A stretch of DNA of 64,000 bases from Pterobdella sp. o SKG-2022 (GCA_964035795.1 OZ038321.1:10544324-10608323); one strand, 5' to 3'; counted from the stretch's first letter, positions 44,071 to 55,510 are shown. The notes: generated from the sequence alone by a model not told the origin. Numbers and translations are program-made.

Positions 44071-45389
44071 GGTCTTTTTTCCATAAGTGCAACTTTCTTT
44101 TCATTCTACCGTAAACTATTGAGGTTATTTTTTTTACCTGTAGTTATATTGTTATTTTAAATTTTCAAAGGTATAAATTCAAGTGATCACTATTGAATTT
44201 ATCGCCTTTTTATAATTTTAAGGGTTTACAAATTTTTTTAATCAAATATTAATTAACTAAATAATACGAAGCATTTCGTATGTTAAACTCCCATTATCAA
44301 GACGTTTTCAAAAACATTTTTATGTGTGCATACTTGATAAGCTATGTTCTACTCCGGAAAGCTGTGTTTCATCAGTTAATAAGTGTTTGATTAAAATTGT
44401 TTTTGTATTAGGCTAATTCAGTTACTCATAATGAGTTCAAAAATGTCTTGTTCAAGCACTTTAGTTGACATCTATCCTTGTCGCTTTCAATAAAGTTATG
44501 AAAAGAACTGAATTAAGTGCGTTACCTTTTGGGACACCTATGTTTGTTGCAAAAACAGAATCTTCATTTGTCTTGACTCAGTTTTGTGTCTTTTATAAAA
44601 AAAGTTCAATAGCTTTGAGTCATCATAATTGCATTTGTTGTCTAATCTTTATTTTTTTCCTACAATCTACTGTATGTCAGCTTAGGGTTTTCAGTGTTTT
44701 GCCCAACATTATTGCTGTAGAGATTTCCTTTTGGGTTCAAACTTGTAACACATGTTTGAGACCTTTTATAACATGGCTTGAAAACTTTGATGTAAGGATC
44801 TATTGGAGAGGGTATTCCAGAGTTGCAGAAAAAGGATACTTTAAATAATACGTTTATTCAGGTAGTAGGATAAAGTAGATTGGGTTTAACTAATTCGAAT
44901 GTTAAATTTGTGAAGCAAGGAAGTTTGAAATTTAGTGACCATGTTGTAAGAAAGGGGTATAAGGATTGTGTAAAGAATGAGCAAAATTTTCAAATCGGTA
45001 GTATTAGAGGAAGGGAAAGAAATTGAGAGAGGATTATGTCATGTAGAGGGTTATTCAGGAGTCCCTTTGAAAAAGGAAAGTTTTTGACTAGTGAAATGAT
45101 AATAATAAGAAGATTAATTTTCATTTCCAAATATCTTTTTTTGATAAAAAATAATAACTTTAACCGGTCTTCTGCCATACATTAAACTGAACTGAATTTT
45201 ATTTACTTTTGCAATCATAACCTTTTCTCAAACACCTTTTCTGTTCTCTTCATACCGAACTCTAAAAGCTCAACCCCTCGGTAGCGAACACAGTCTATAA
45301 CAACCTTTTTTTTAAATGGAGCATATTTTTTTCTTTTAAGAGACATTTTAAATTTACTTATAAACAATGTTTAACAATTTTTCTAAGAT
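44071..45389. other. Spacer with repeat traces
   Basis: Bases 44228-44430 resemble the repeats at 8284-8370, 63310-63395 and 40430-40665. A 127-codon frame at 44465-44848 (Cys/Phe/Leu-rich) has no motif. No supported gene. Confidence 0.4.
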
Positions 45390-45534
45390 GATTTATGGAA
45401 GAACTTAAGTAAATTTATTGAGCAAAAAAAAACAGCATAAAAAATTAGCTAATGTTTTATGATAAGGCTAAACTTATCGAAAGTTATAGCTGTTTTTTTG
45501 CTCAATAAATTTACTAAAGTTCTTCCATAAATCG
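45390..45534. repeat. Near-perfect ~45-bp inverted repeat
   Basis: 45390-45436 is complementary to 45490-45534, with about 2-3 differences, including the A-run length. The 53-nt loop contains GATAAGGCTAAACTTATC, itself a small palindrome. It resembles a solo or collapsed MITE. Confidence 0.85.
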
Positions 45535-45751
45535 ACGTAAAAAAATTTTAAAATATCCTTAACTTTTACTATCGCTACTTGCAATATTGCTCGCTTTCTA
45601 TGCAAAGAAACTGAATTTATCGAAAATTTTAGTTTTTTTTACTTTTTTTTCACTGAAAAAACTTCAAAAATGTGTAAGCTTAATTTTTTTTGAAATGGAT
45701 ATAATAAAAATAGTACTTAAATGATATTTAAACATACTTTTACTTAACTAG

Positions 45752-45846
45752 GGTGGATGAGCTGTTCAAGAAAGCAGGTGTTATGGTGTCTTTACAGATG
45801 ATTGATTCGGATTTAGTCAAATATAAACTGCTTGAAAAAACTTTAG
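45752..45846 (+). CDS. Candidate 5' exon of the unrecognised gene
   Basis: Acceptor CTAG at 45748-45751 and donor TTTAG|GTAATT. It encodes VDELFKKAGVMVSLQMIDSD followed by LVKYKLLEKTL and ends in phase 1. Joining to 48941 gives KLLEKTL-D-ELGENQDF without a stop. The 3.1-kb intron holds a LINE and repeats. Confidence 0.5.
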
Positions 45847-48800
45847 GTAATTTTAATTTTTTTAAATATAACGTTAAACTCTGTGCAATTCTGTTAAACC
45901 TAAATAAAAATAGAGTTCGATGGCAGGTATTAACATACTCATACTCTAGTTTGTTTTGACGGATGATCTTACCTAGCGAAAGCATAAGTAACTGCCCTAT
46001 ATAGAAGGAATAAAGGATTTTAAATTAAGATAATTTACAAATTGAATGCGAGCTTGGAAAAACTGTCGTATAAAAATCTCTAAATATAACGGCTTATTCT
46101 TTGCAAAAATTACCATATAAGTAATGTCGGTAATGTTAGCCCACTGTTTTCTCTTACTTACTGGGATACGTACAACAGAGTAATAAATGAAACAAAACCT
46201 TTCAAAGCCTGTTTTATTTTATTTTTTTTACCAAGAGTTGGTTCTAGGCATGACGTTGAACTGCGCCAAACTCAGCGTCTGCAATTTGAAAAAGCTTTTC
46301 TGTTATTACTTGCGAGTTCACGATATCGTGATAAAGTTTGATTTCTGTCACTTCAATTTTCTCCCTATATTAAACATGAATTGCAGTTATAAAATGAATT
46401 GTTTGTAAATAAACATCTCAACTGTATTTGTTTTCCAGTCATGAGGCATATCTTTTCCATTATTTGCTATTTACATTATAACTTCCTTTCCATGTCGTGA
46501 ACCAGTTAGAAGCTTTTTCGACGATTCCACATGATTCAGTGGACGCCATTTCTCGTGATTCTCATAGCTTTTACCACCTCATTCACAGCAAATGCTTTTG
46601 GAAGATCTTCAACTACGTCATTTATCCAACGGATCATATACCTATAGTTGCGCTGTAGCCTTTGCAAAACAGCAATTGTTGGGGCCTAGTTTTCACGGCC
46701 ATATAACAAGTCAGAACGCACACAAAATGTGTATGATTTGCCACGAGATTCCAAGGTTATGTGTTTAGAGGTCAATATGGCAAACAGTTTTTTAAATTAC
46801 TTCCGGCAACTGAACATCTGGTGATAACTGCCAACTCACAACCTCCACCCGCACACAACATATCACCAAAGTAGCAAAAATTTGGTTCTTCATCCATTGT
46901 GGCATTAGCAACAGTAACTTCTTTGATAGGCCTATAATCCAAAGGTGGCGCTAAATTGAGATAGTGAGGACATACAACCTGATCATTCAGTCTTCTAGTC
47001 AAACCGCTACTTCTTTTGTGGACCCAATGAAAGCGTGTTGAGCAAAAAAATTGAGTTGACGCCGACACTTTCGCGGCATACACTGCAAACAAAAGCTCCA
47101 GAATTTCTCATGTTTTCAGAACCGAGCATCGTGAATTTTGTTTTTTGAAGTTCACCCGCAATCCTTTACTTTCTATTTCCAGTTTCCATTTTTAAAATTT
47201 AGATATACAGTCGTCTAGCGATTCTGAGCTCAAAACTAGGTCATCAGCATATAAATGTTTCCAAGGAACACCGTTTCTTAACTCTCTAAACACAGCTTCC
47301 AAAACAAGAAAAAAAGTAAAGGCCTCAATACAGATCCCTGATGTACACCAACATTTACACCAAACTCATCGCTAATTTGGTTATTAATGCGTACTCGACT
47401 TTTTGCTCCAATATACATTCTTTGAACTATACGGACAGCCCACTCTTCAACCCTGAGCTTTCTCATTGCCCATCAAATCACTGCGGGGATCTTGATCAAA
47501 TGCCGTATCTTGATCAATGAAAACAAAAAAGTGTCGGTTAGATATTTTTCCTGCAACTGAAGAACAATAAAAACTGCGTTAGCGGCGCTTCTATCAAAAA
47601 CGAACCCAAACTGCATCTCATCAATATCCATCAACTTTCTGATTCGTCTTTCTATGACGGGCTCAACAAGCTTCATTTGTGAGCTTAAAGCCTTTATAAT
47701 TTCCTTGATCCTAAGCATCCTCTTTACTTTGTAGAGGTTTACAATGATGCTATCACGCCAATCAGCAGGAACTACACCTTTAGCAATAACTAATTTGATG
47801 AGGTGGGCCAAAACTTCTAAACCTACAGAACCAGACGCCTTCAACGTTTTGGCCACAATGCCAGGAGGTCCTACTGTTTTGCGACACTTCATTTCTTTTA
47901 ATGGCATCACTGACTTGTGAAAGTATGACAAAAAAAAGGAGCCAAGGATTGGGGAAACAAAAGAAAGAGACTTGCTAGACCTATGATAGCCTTTTGATGT
48001 TCGACCCAAGCATTCGTTTTCTGAGCATCACTTAAAGTGAGTTCACCAGCATAATTTCTAAAACATTTATCACCTATTACATCACGGTTATGACTGTCCA
48101 TCTGCCTGGCCAAATGATATATTTCATTACGGCCGGATGTAATAGCAGAAAATGCATCCCTTTCGGCTTCACTTCTTGCCAACCAAACAAGACGCTTAGC
48201 AACACGCTTAGACTCATTATAAACTTCTTTAGCTATGTTAAATTCATTAAATAGCCCCTGAATCAGAAGCTTTTTTAAAGCTTCATAACAGTTTCTTTTT
48301 TCTTTTACAGCGTCATCTATTTTAGTGTTCCAGCACCATGTTTGGCGTTTCCACTGATGGTTCATAGATGTACCACAGACCTCAGAAGAATTTTTAAAGA
48401 CTTTCTAAGATGAGCCCATATTTCCTGCACATTTGGAACTGCTGCTTTAAATGTCTTTTTTGAGTGCTCACTTAATTCGCCTGAGCTGGGCCCTGCATTC
48501 CACACCCGGAAGTCAGTCAAGCCCGAAGCATTACCAGTGCGCATATGGGTACTGGCACTACTTTTAGTGTACAAATATTTGTTAAAAGCAATTTTAGAAC
48601 AAAATTTTTACAAGACTCAGTTCAAGCTAACGTCCAACTTTAAATTAGCAAAATTCAAGAACGCTCTTCCCACATTTGGAATGTTTTCTTTGTCGTTGTC
48701 AAAAATGAATGATCATACGCCAAGCCAACTGACAACGGTACCAGAATATTAGTTGGTCGATACCTGCTACCGAAGTCTACTGTTATCCGGGTTATAACAT

Positions 48801-51800
48801 GAAAGAGGTCTCAATTTGAAGACGTTATCTTTTATGCAGTTCAAAATCATGCCTAGGACCATCAGAAATCAGCCTAATTTATCAGTTGCTAACTAAATCT
48901 ATGGATAATAATAATATTTTCTATAAATAATATGAAAACAGATGAATTAGGGGAGAACCAAGACTTCCATGAGCACTTCAGTTGGTTAGGACCAATTGAC
49001 CGAGATGATTTCCTCTTGACCTACTTGGCTGAGCATAGCTTATCTAAGAATGTTAACAAGTCTGTCAAAGTAATAAGGTATGTTTTCTATATTATAAATA
49101 TTCGATTTTAGTGGTGTTTTGTCGCATTTTTCAACACAATTAACTTATTTTTTGTCAACTAGTTGTATAAAAAGCTAAGGATTATTGAGTTGTTTTTTTT
49201 TCACGTTAAACTGCAAAAAATTAGCACTTAGAGCCTCTACCTTCTTAGGATGCGAATCTGAACAACTATTTCTTGCCATTCAGTAACTTTCGGGGCTTAC
49301 AAATTAATCTTTTCATTGTCATTTATACGTTTTGATTTTAGAGGCTAAAGCTAGTGACGTTAGATAGTTGGGTCATTTGATAAAGAGGATGAGGGTGTTT
49401 TAAAAAGTATTTAATTTTAACTGGGGTTTTTTAAAAAAGTAGACCTGAACGTTATGGCGCTTAGCAGAGTGTTTTTTAATGTCATTCACAGAAAGTATTT
49501 AGGGCTATTCAGTGATACCTCTAGAATTATCATAACTGTTGATCTCTTTTTTGGGAAAGTTGACGTGTCCCACTTTACGGTCAGATGGTATTTTATATTG
49601 TGCTTTAGGGCCAATGATAGTCTGTTCTTGTTTATCTTTGATGGATTGTTTTGTTCTGCAGTAATGTCCTTGATAATATATTATTTCATTATGAAGTTCT
49701 TCGTTATTTTTGCTTAACTTATAGTTCGTGTTTGTTTTTGCTACATCTGTGTCATTATTTTCTACTTGATCAAAATATTTAGAATAATTTGATGATATAC
49801 TTAGAAATAAAATATTTAGAAAATTAAACTTCGCTCAAATTAAATCTATAATGATCATCTTTAACAAAAAAAAACAGTATAATTCAGAAAACGGAAAACA
49901 AACTGAAAGGAGTTTTGTCAACATTAAGATGGTGTTTTGAAATTCCTCCTCTTTTGATGTCGATTATTAACCCGTTATTGAATCACAATAGTGATTTGAC
50001 TTATAAACTTAAAACACGTTTGAAAACTTTATGGATGAAATCACTAAAATCGCCTTCTTCACACTTTCCCATTTTAAAAGAAGCTGAAGCTCATATTAGA
50101 AATGGATTATGTGCTATAACTTCTGGTCAAACTCATGATCAAATTTGTGGACTAGATGAAGTGTTCAAATTAGCACAATATATTAATTACCCTTTTGAGG
50201 ATCTGTTGTTGGAATGGATGGAAGCACATTTTGAAGAACTTCGTTTTTTTTCACGTGTTGAGGATTTTGTCAAAGAATTTCATCGTCAAGCCATTCTTGA
50301 CTGTTAGTTATATTATTTTGGCATATATTATTCACATATATTAGAATTAGGAACAATAGTTGAAACCCATTTAATATATTTTAATAAACAAAAAAAAATG
50401 CAAATGGTTATTGACAGCTTTGAATGAAAGACAATTAAAACTGCTTCATTTGAGAAATATAGCAAAAAAATGTATTGAACTAGTATACCTGAGGGCGACT
50501 TCACCTTGGACCACCAGGTGCGTATATATATATATAAATAAAAATAAATGAATATATATATATATAGTATGTAATATTTATTTTTTATGTATACAATATT
50601 TTAGGGTATCAGCATTGAGACATGCAAAGATGGGATTGAGAATGTTGCAAGAGATAGTAGATTATAATATTTCTGATGATTGCACTGATGATGATTTCTT
50701 CATATTTTACTACACCAATCTTCTGAAAGACATTGAAAACAATAAAGATGAAGTCGAAAAAGAAAAACAAGATGAAGAAGATTTATATATTAAAGTATAA
50801 TTTATAAATCACTCATGACATAAAAAATTTTTTATGTACTAATTATAATTTTTTCATCTTTTAAATTTCTATTTAATAATTTGCAGGCTTTCGAAAATGA
50901 TTTACAATTTGGATTTGAGAGTTTATATGAAAAATGGCTAGGTTGTTTGGATGATGGTCTTAATGTGCAAGTGATCATGCATGAAAGGCAACATTACAAA
51001 AAATATCTCTTATTCATGATCTCAGATGATGCTTTGGACGAGATTTTAAGAAAGCAAGAAATTTTCAAACTTGCGATTGATATATATAAATGTTCTTATG
51101 AACATATGAAATTCACTGGAGCATGTAATACTCAATTTTCTGAACTTCCTTTTAAATGGTCATCTGTTTTACCTCACGTTGTTCGAGTCATCAAGTGCTT
51201 ATTCACAAACCTCAAAGGTTATATAATAGGATTAAAATGCAATTTTGATTTATACTTGCTTCTGTTTTTTCTTTGATAACTTTTTGGTTCATCGGTCCGC
51301 ATATCTTAGCTGGTAGAACATTAGACTAGTTTTCCAAAGTAACCGGGTTCAAACCCGCGCGGGCCAAATATGAAGCGACTGAAAGTCGATAAAAAAAACG
51401 TTTTTGTCAGAAATGGCGGTTTTTTTCTGGATGTTTGTTACAATAAGTTTTAATAGTATTCAAATAATTGAAGAAATTTGTTTTAAGAAATTAATTTAAA
51501 AAATTTCAACTAATGTATAGTCGAAAAATTATAAGTTTCAAAAGTTAACTTTTAGATAGTTTCCAAAAATTCAATTTGAAATTAGCAGTTTTCGGAACAA
51601 ACTACCCATTCAACCTGTGTTGGTTTTAAATTATCCTGATGAGTTCGACTTAGTTTTCGTCAATGAGCGAGATGCTTAAAGGTGTGTACTTCAAAAATGG
51701 AACCTCACAGCTAATCCTACCAAAACAGTATTCACAACCATAAGGAGAACATAAGTCGAGAACAATGTAACTCGTTAGTGTATTCGATGATTATGATTAT

Positions 51801-53745
51801 CAGCGATGCAAATCACTTGATACCACAGCCTCTTGCAAACCCATGAAGCTGTAGAGTATGAAGATAAAAAAAGAATTTGTTTAAACATGTATAAAATACT
51901 AGTTTGCCTATACTTATCCACGTCACTAACATATGGGAGCTGACAACAACAAGAAAAAAACTAGACGCTTTTCTTAGAAGACAACTACGAAAATTGATAA
52001 ACGTTAGATATCAAAAAAAATATCACTAACAAGAAATTGCACAACAAAACAAAGACTAGTCCTATGAGTAAGAATGTAATTCTATATCGATGAACTCTAA
52101 AAATGTTTTTATCTTAGCAAAAAGAAATTCAGTTTGGCGGTCTTGGGCAGGCATTCTATAAAATTTTTTCATAATTTTATGGCTCGTATCATATATTACC
52201 TCATAAGTAATATCGATAATCTAGGCCGACTGCTGTCAAGCCCAGTTACTGGGACATGCACAGTGGTGTAATATAATATGATTAATTAAAAAAAATAATT
52301 AAATTACGCAGTCATAATGCTTTTCAAAATCATTTTCATCCATCAGTCACATTAGTTTCCCAGTTGTCATTTTGTTAGCCTGTATAGCTCAGCTGATAGA
52401 GCACTGATTAATTATCTAATGCTCTACCAGCATCTGATCCACATTGTGTTTTTGCATTTAACCCCATAAAATGATAAACGGTGAAAAAATATACAGTTAG
52501 ATGGAATATTAAATTTTGCTCATCTATTTTTTCGCCGTATCTAAATTAATGTAGATATTTTTTAAGTTTGTGTAAGCATGAAAGGTATGGAATATGTGTT
52601 ATATGCGTATTTAAATATTAAATTTCTCAGAAAATTAATTTTTTTGGACAAAATCACCACCAGATAAAAATGATTTGCTTGAAGAACTGAATGTAGCATG
52701 GAACCATTTAAAATTAATTCTCCAAAGCACCAACCATCACAGAATTATCATTAGCACATTTGTTTCAATCAACTACATCCTTTTTTTTTCCAAACACGTA
52801 ATAGTGCAAAAAATTAAAAAAGGTAATTATCAGTCAAGATTATCAAAAACTGATGATTTAGCTTCTTCATCTTCAATAGTTCTTCCAGTCAACCACCACT
52901 CCAATGAACAAAACATGGATTCATGCAACAAAATTACATTCTTTCGCAAGTTTAAAATGCCATTAGTCTGTATATTGAAAGTGTTGGAATCCTTTTTGGA
53001 CTCATATTTTAACCAATCTTTTCCCTTTTATATATCCCATGTTTATATAGCACTTACTTCATTTTTCATTTTTTCTCAAGCTATAGTCGCTTTTTCTGAT
53101 CTTTTTAAGAACAATGATGATAAGTCTCATGCTCAACTCAAAATTACTGAGGTTTCAATAACGTTTATTGAATGAAAATTATTTTTGATATAGCTTTTTG
53201 ATCCCTAAACACAGGTAATGATGCTTTACAGCAGACTACAACATATAGACGAATCAAGTTTTAAACTTCTATACGTTAACGCTCAATGGTTGAGTTTTTG
53301 TTCAATTTATAACATTCCTTTCGCTCATCTTCATTGCAACAACCATCCGTCTACTCTTGTTTTACTGGTCATGCACACTTCAGTTGATTTTTCTGTCACC
53401 ATGCTGTTTATGAAGCAGTTTAAAATTTCAAACCATGCTTTATCATGTCTGTTAGCTCTTTTATCAGCTTTACAAAATAACAAGAGACAAAAGGAAATGA
53501 TTGATTACACCAAAAAATTGATTTTATTGATAAAGATTATAAGGAATGTTGAATTACCATTGAAAAGGATCATTAATACATCTTCAAAGTTAAATATTAT
53601 TAAACTTTTTATGACATTTCTCCCTCAAGAAGATAAAGTCATTTTTTATAGATCCTTAATAGATTTCACCATAAGTTATGATGACTATTTATTACCGAAG
53701 TTGGTTGAGCTTTCACATTTATTTTTATCCTTAGTTGATAGTTAA
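45752..53745 (+). CDS. Multi-exon gene, function unrecognised (at least 736 codons)
   Basis: Exons 48941-49077 (or from an ATG at 48932), 49878-50302, 50418-50517, 50605-50794, 50887-51217, 52664-53151 and 53215-53745 have GT-AG borders. Their phases (2/1, 1/2, 2/1, 0/0, 1/2, 0/0) all agree, giving 736 residues from the 48932 ATG to TAA at 53743-53745. A further 5' exon at 45752-45846 (DELFKKAGVMVSLQMIDSDL) joins in phase to an acceptor at 48940, so the ATG may be internal. The protein looks mostly helical, with Leu/Phe-rich segments, an acidic run (DIENNKDEVEKEKQDEEDL) and no signal peptide or enzyme motif; a large helical-repeat or scaffold protein is possible. I could not match it to a family. 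There are no stops or frameshifts in the exons, so it is probably a live host gene. Introns hold a LINE and SINEs. Confidence 0.65.
46030..46345 (+). repeat. Tail-sharing repeat pieces (copy 4)
   Basis: 46100-46185 matches the 3' tail (TTACTGGGATACGTACAACA). 46235-46325 matches the 5' module (GGCATGACGTTGAACTGCGC). The two pieces lie in tail-then-head order, so they are two separate partial copies. Confidence 0.55.
46600..48580 (-). mobile_element. RTE-type LINE, second copy of the Cys-finger family
   Basis: On the minus strand, in order: linker (48365-47907: AKEVYNESKRVAKRLVWLAR, YHLARQMDSHNRDVIGDKCF); pre-polymerase (EMKCRKTVGPPGIVAKTLKA, about 47905); finger and palm region (RIRKLMDIDEMQFGFVFDRS, about 47640); motif B' VGVHQGSVLRPLLFFLF (about 47360); then a Cys/His-poor remnant of the finger (HWVHKRSSGLTRR, about 47020) and NFCYFGDMLCAGGGCELAVI (about 46890-46830). 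Motif C is lost in a deletion near 47280. Same family as 34200-35160. It lies antisense in an intron of the unrecognised gene. Confidence 0.8.
48575..48860 (-). repeat. Tail-sharing repeat (copy 5)
   Basis: Reverse copy covering the middle and 5' module: AGTTGGTCGATACCTGCTAC at about 48750, TCTACTGTTATCCGGGTTAT at about 48776, and GCAGTTCAAAATCATGCC at about 48837. Confidence 0.75.
48941..49077 (+). CDS. Unrecognised gene, exon (possible start exon)
   Basis: It encodes DELGENQDFHEHFSWLGPID and RDDFLLTYLAEHSLSKN and ends AG|GTATGT in phase 2. An in-frame ATG lies at 48932, nine bases before the acceptor-like CAG, so this exon could be the first coding exon instead. Confidence 0.65.
49078..49877. 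other. Intron of the unrecognised gene
   Basis: AT-rich. An 87-codon hydrophobic frame at 49454-49717 has no motif; on current evidence it is a chance ORF. It ends with AAACAG at 49877. Confidence 0.5.
49878..50302 (+). CDS. Unrecognised gene, exon
   Basis: Starts by completing an AGT codon, then IIQKTENKLKGVLSTLRWCF. It includes PLLMSIINPLLNHNSDLTYK, LKEAEAHIRNGLCAITSGQT and GLDEVFKLAQYINYPFEDLL, and ends GAC-T|GTTAGT in phase 1. The largest conserved-looking block of the gene; alternating Leu/Ile positions suggest paired helices. Confidence 0.75.
50418..50517 (+). CDS. Unrecognised gene, exon
   Basis: Acceptor GACAG, donor ACCAG|GTGCGT. It encodes LNERQLKLLHLRNIAKKCIE and LVYLRATSPWTTR. 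Phases 1 in, 2 out. Confidence 0.75.
50605..50794 (+). CDS. Unrecognised gene, exon
   Basis: Completes an Arg codon and encodes VSALRHAKMGLRMLQEIVDY, then an acidic stretch with Glu/Asp/Lys up to DLYIK. Donor AAA|GTATAA, phase 0. The acidic run is probably a disordered loop. Confidence 0.75.
50887..51217 (+). CDS. Unrecognised gene, exon
   Basis: Acceptor TTGCAG. It encodes AFENDLQFGFESLYEKWLGC, QVIMHERQHYKKYLLFMISD and VLPHVVRVIKCLFTNLK, ending in phase 1 (AAAG|GTTATA). The open frame past 51217 is intron. Confidence 0.75.
51294..51366 (+). mobile_element. tRNA-like SINE head
   Basis: The first seven bases (51294-51300) can pair with 51359-51365. An A-box-like TTAGCTGGTAGA and a B-box-like GGGTTCAAACCC are present. 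The anticodon arm is not a proper 5-bp stem and the T stem is imperfect, so I read it as a tRNA-derived SINE rather than a working tRNA. It lies in an intron. Confidence 0.55.
51600..52085 (+). mobile_element. LINE fragment in intron
   Basis: Broken frames give LTANPTKTVFTTIRR (post-motif-C region, about 51705), KRICLNMYKILVCLYLSTSL (about 51870) and FLRRQLRKLINVR (about 51970), typical of the thumb and C-terminus of non-LTR polymerases. Very decayed. Confidence 0.6.
52140..52285 (+). repeat. Tail-sharing repeat (copy 6, 3' part)
   Basis: It contains GGCCGACTGCTGTCAAGCCC (about 52226) and AGTTACTGGGACATGCACAG, followed by TAATATAATATGATTAATT. It is the closest match to the LINE 3' end at 35088-35155. 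Confidence 0.75.
52379..52480 (+). mobile_element. tRNA-derived SINE, partial
   Basis: The head GCCTGTATAGCTCAGCTGAT and AGAGCAC show a good A box. The B box is degraded, and the body segment CCACATTGTGTTTTTGCATT matches the SINE at 11176-11342. Confidence 0.55.
52664..53151 (+). CDS. Unrecognised gene, exon
   Basis: Acceptor CACCAG. It completes an Asp codon and encodes KNDLLEELNVAWNHLKLILQ, a Ser-rich loop (DLASSSSIVLPVNHHSNEQ), KMPLVCILKVLESFLDSYF and FYISHVYIALTSFFIFSQAI. Donor GAG|GTTTCA, phase 0. Two hydrophobic stretches could be membrane-associated or buried helices. Confidence 0.75.
53215..53745 (+). CDS. Unrecognised gene, terminal exon
   Basis: Acceptor ACACAG at 53209-53214. It encodes VMMLYSRLQHIDESSFKLLY, NIPFAHLHCNNHPSTLVLLV, LSCLLALLSALQNNKRQKEM and KLVELSHLFLSLVDS, then TAA at 53743-53745. 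An AATAAA hexamer near 54045 is a candidate poly(A) signal. Confidence 0.75.
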   Translation, partial: VMMLYSRLQHIDESSFKLLYVNAQWLSFCSIYNIPFAHLHCNNHPSTLVLLVMHTSVDFSVTMLFMKQFKISNHALSCLLALLSALQNNKRQKEMIDYTKKLILLIKIIRNVELPLKRIINTSSKLNIIKLFMTFLPQEDKVIFYRSLIDFTISYDDYLLPKLVELSHLFLSLVDS

Positions 53746-53815
53746 TTCAAATTGATTTGAACATTTTATATTTATTCTAAATTGTGTTAAAAATTGTTAA
53801 TATAATATAATATAT

Positions 53816-53915
53816 TGAGTGTTAGTAAATTACTCTATTATAGTATAAATAGATCAGACAGACTGCTGTTAATCCCAGATACTGGGACATGTACAGCAGT
53901 GAAGTATAATAGTCT
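53816..53915 (+). repeat. Tail-sharing repeat (copy 7, 3' tail)
   Basis: It contains AAATTACTCTATTATAGTAT and CCCAGATACTGGGACATGTA with CAGCAGTGAAGTATAATAG. It lies in the presumed 3' UTR or flank of the unrecognised gene. Confidence 0.75.
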
Positions 53916-54465
53916 GAATCAAATAGTAAGGTCCCAAACACGAGATGGAGCTTCGCGTCTTCTTTTTAATAATTACTTTGTGTTTGTTGACCTTACTATG
54001 TATAGCAGTAAAATTTAATTAGATTAATTTATTTATTAGAGTCAATAAATATATCCAGACCATCAATGATGTGTTTGATTGATCAAGCTCCTAGCATTGT
54101 GTCTTCCCACATAAATTCATCTTCTATAAATAGGTTATTTTTTTATTAACATTTTTAGTTTTTATTATCATTTCACATAGAGTGGTTCTCTGTGAAACCT
54201 ATCAATTGCCCAATCGAAATACTAATTAAGGGCGGACCTTATAGTCAATTAACCTAGTTTGTAATTCTGTTAACGCTATCTGGCATAAAATAATTACAAT
54301 TGCATGTGTAATTTTTCAAAACTTAAGCCAATTATATGAGTTTTCGAATACATTTATGAAAAAAAAAATAAGCTATATATTTCAGCAGATAGGGTATTGG
54401 TAGTGGTAATTACATTTGGTAAAAAGGTACTAAAAATTGTTTGCACTTAAGCCCCACAATAAAGA
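53916..54465. other. 3' flank, AT-rich
   Basis: No gene seen. A candidate poly(A) hexamer lies near 54045. Confidence 0.4.
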
Positions 54466-55510
54466 TCAATGAGAGAAAAAGATAAGTTTCATGGGGAGAT
54501 GGAAAAAAGATGTGAAGTTGAAAATGAAAATGAAGTTTTGATTTGCTTAGAAGACTTCAATGGATACATTGGCACAGAGGTTGATGGGTTTGAAGGTGTT
54601 CGTGGAGGTTTTGGAATAGGCAAGAGAAACGTGGAGGGTAGATTGCAGTTAGAATTTTGTGTTGTAAAGGGTTTGTGTGTAGGTAATAGTTGGTTTAAAA
54701 AAAAAGGATAACGGGAAGGTTATTTTTAATGGAGGCTGTAGTGGGACAGAAATAGATTTTGTGTTGATGAAGGGTAGTCAGAGAAAGTTATTGAAGGATG
54801 TGAGAGTAATTGGGACTGAGCTCCAACACAAACTATTGAAGGTGGTTTTGGATGGAAGATGGATTAGGAAAATCCAACAAAGCCACGCCAAATAAGTATC
54901 GTCTCAAAAAATGGGAGCTTTTGAACGATGAAGTAAAAACAATGTTTTTCTGAAAATATTCAAGTTTTGTATCAAAAAAGCGATAAATGAAATGCATGGC
55001 TGAAATATAAAACTTCTGCTCTGAAAGCTGTTGAAGTTTGTGGAGTGAGTAGAGGTAGGTCTCAGCACGGTGAAACTTGGTGGTGGAATCAGTATGTTCA
55101 AAAAGTCATTACATAGAAGAAGAAAAGTTTTCGGAGGTGAAAAGCCAAGAAAGCTGAGGCAATAAAGGGAGGCAGTAATAAAGATGACAGAAATGTCATA
55201 TTCCGTAGAATAAAAATGATGAAGATGGAAGCGAGTGATTTAGCTGATAAAAACTGTATTAAAAGCAAAAATGGCAAGGTTGTATTTGTCGAGGATAGTA
55301 GGAAGAATGTGTGGAGAGAGCACATGAAGGCCATCATGAATAAGGAGAATCCATGGGATGGAATGGTGAATGTAGAAGCGGTTGAAGGTCCCATAGAACC
55401 ATTTGCTAAGAACGAAGTGGAGAGCACTAGAGATAATGAAGAGACCAACTGGGATTGTCAAAGAGCACCTAGATGCTTCTTATGTAGCTGTGGAAACCCT
55501 CATTCTTAAA
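54466..55510 (+). mobile_element. RTE-type LINE, 5' part with AP-endonuclease remnant
   Basis: The frame at 54469-54711 gives ENEVLICLEDFNGYIG (the D-F-N-G of APE-type endonucleases is visible), DGFEGVRGGFGIGKRNVEGR and LQLEFCVVKGLCVGNSWFKK. After a frameshift, GTEIDFVLM follows (the S-x-I-D-Y-I-x-x position). Linker sequence then runs to VEAVEGPIEPFAKNE near 55370-55420. It is truncated before the polymerase core. Confidence 0.8.

Noticed and set aside
44465..44848. 127-codon ORF as a gene
   Set aside because: No motif and no splice support. It lies in a repeat-bearing region, and neither strand gave a recognisable product.
49454..49717. 87-codon hydrophobic ORF as a membrane protein
   Set aside because: Lies wholly within an intron whose flanking exons join in phase. 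The Phe/Ile richness follows from T-rich sequence.
51294..51366. Functional tRNA gene
   Set aside because: The acceptor-like pairing is good, but the anticodon arm is not a 5-bp stem with a 7-nt loop and the T stem has mismatches. The tRNA-SINE explanation fits better.
51630..51670. CTGATGAG motif resembling a hammerhead ribozyme core
   Set aside because: No GAAA after stem II and no credible stem I/III pairing nearby.
48932..53745. Assignment to CENP-I, FANCI or FANCD2
   Set aside because: Short local resemblances, such as a YN-[IL]-P stretch, did not extend to the order of the other exons. Naming it would be a guess.
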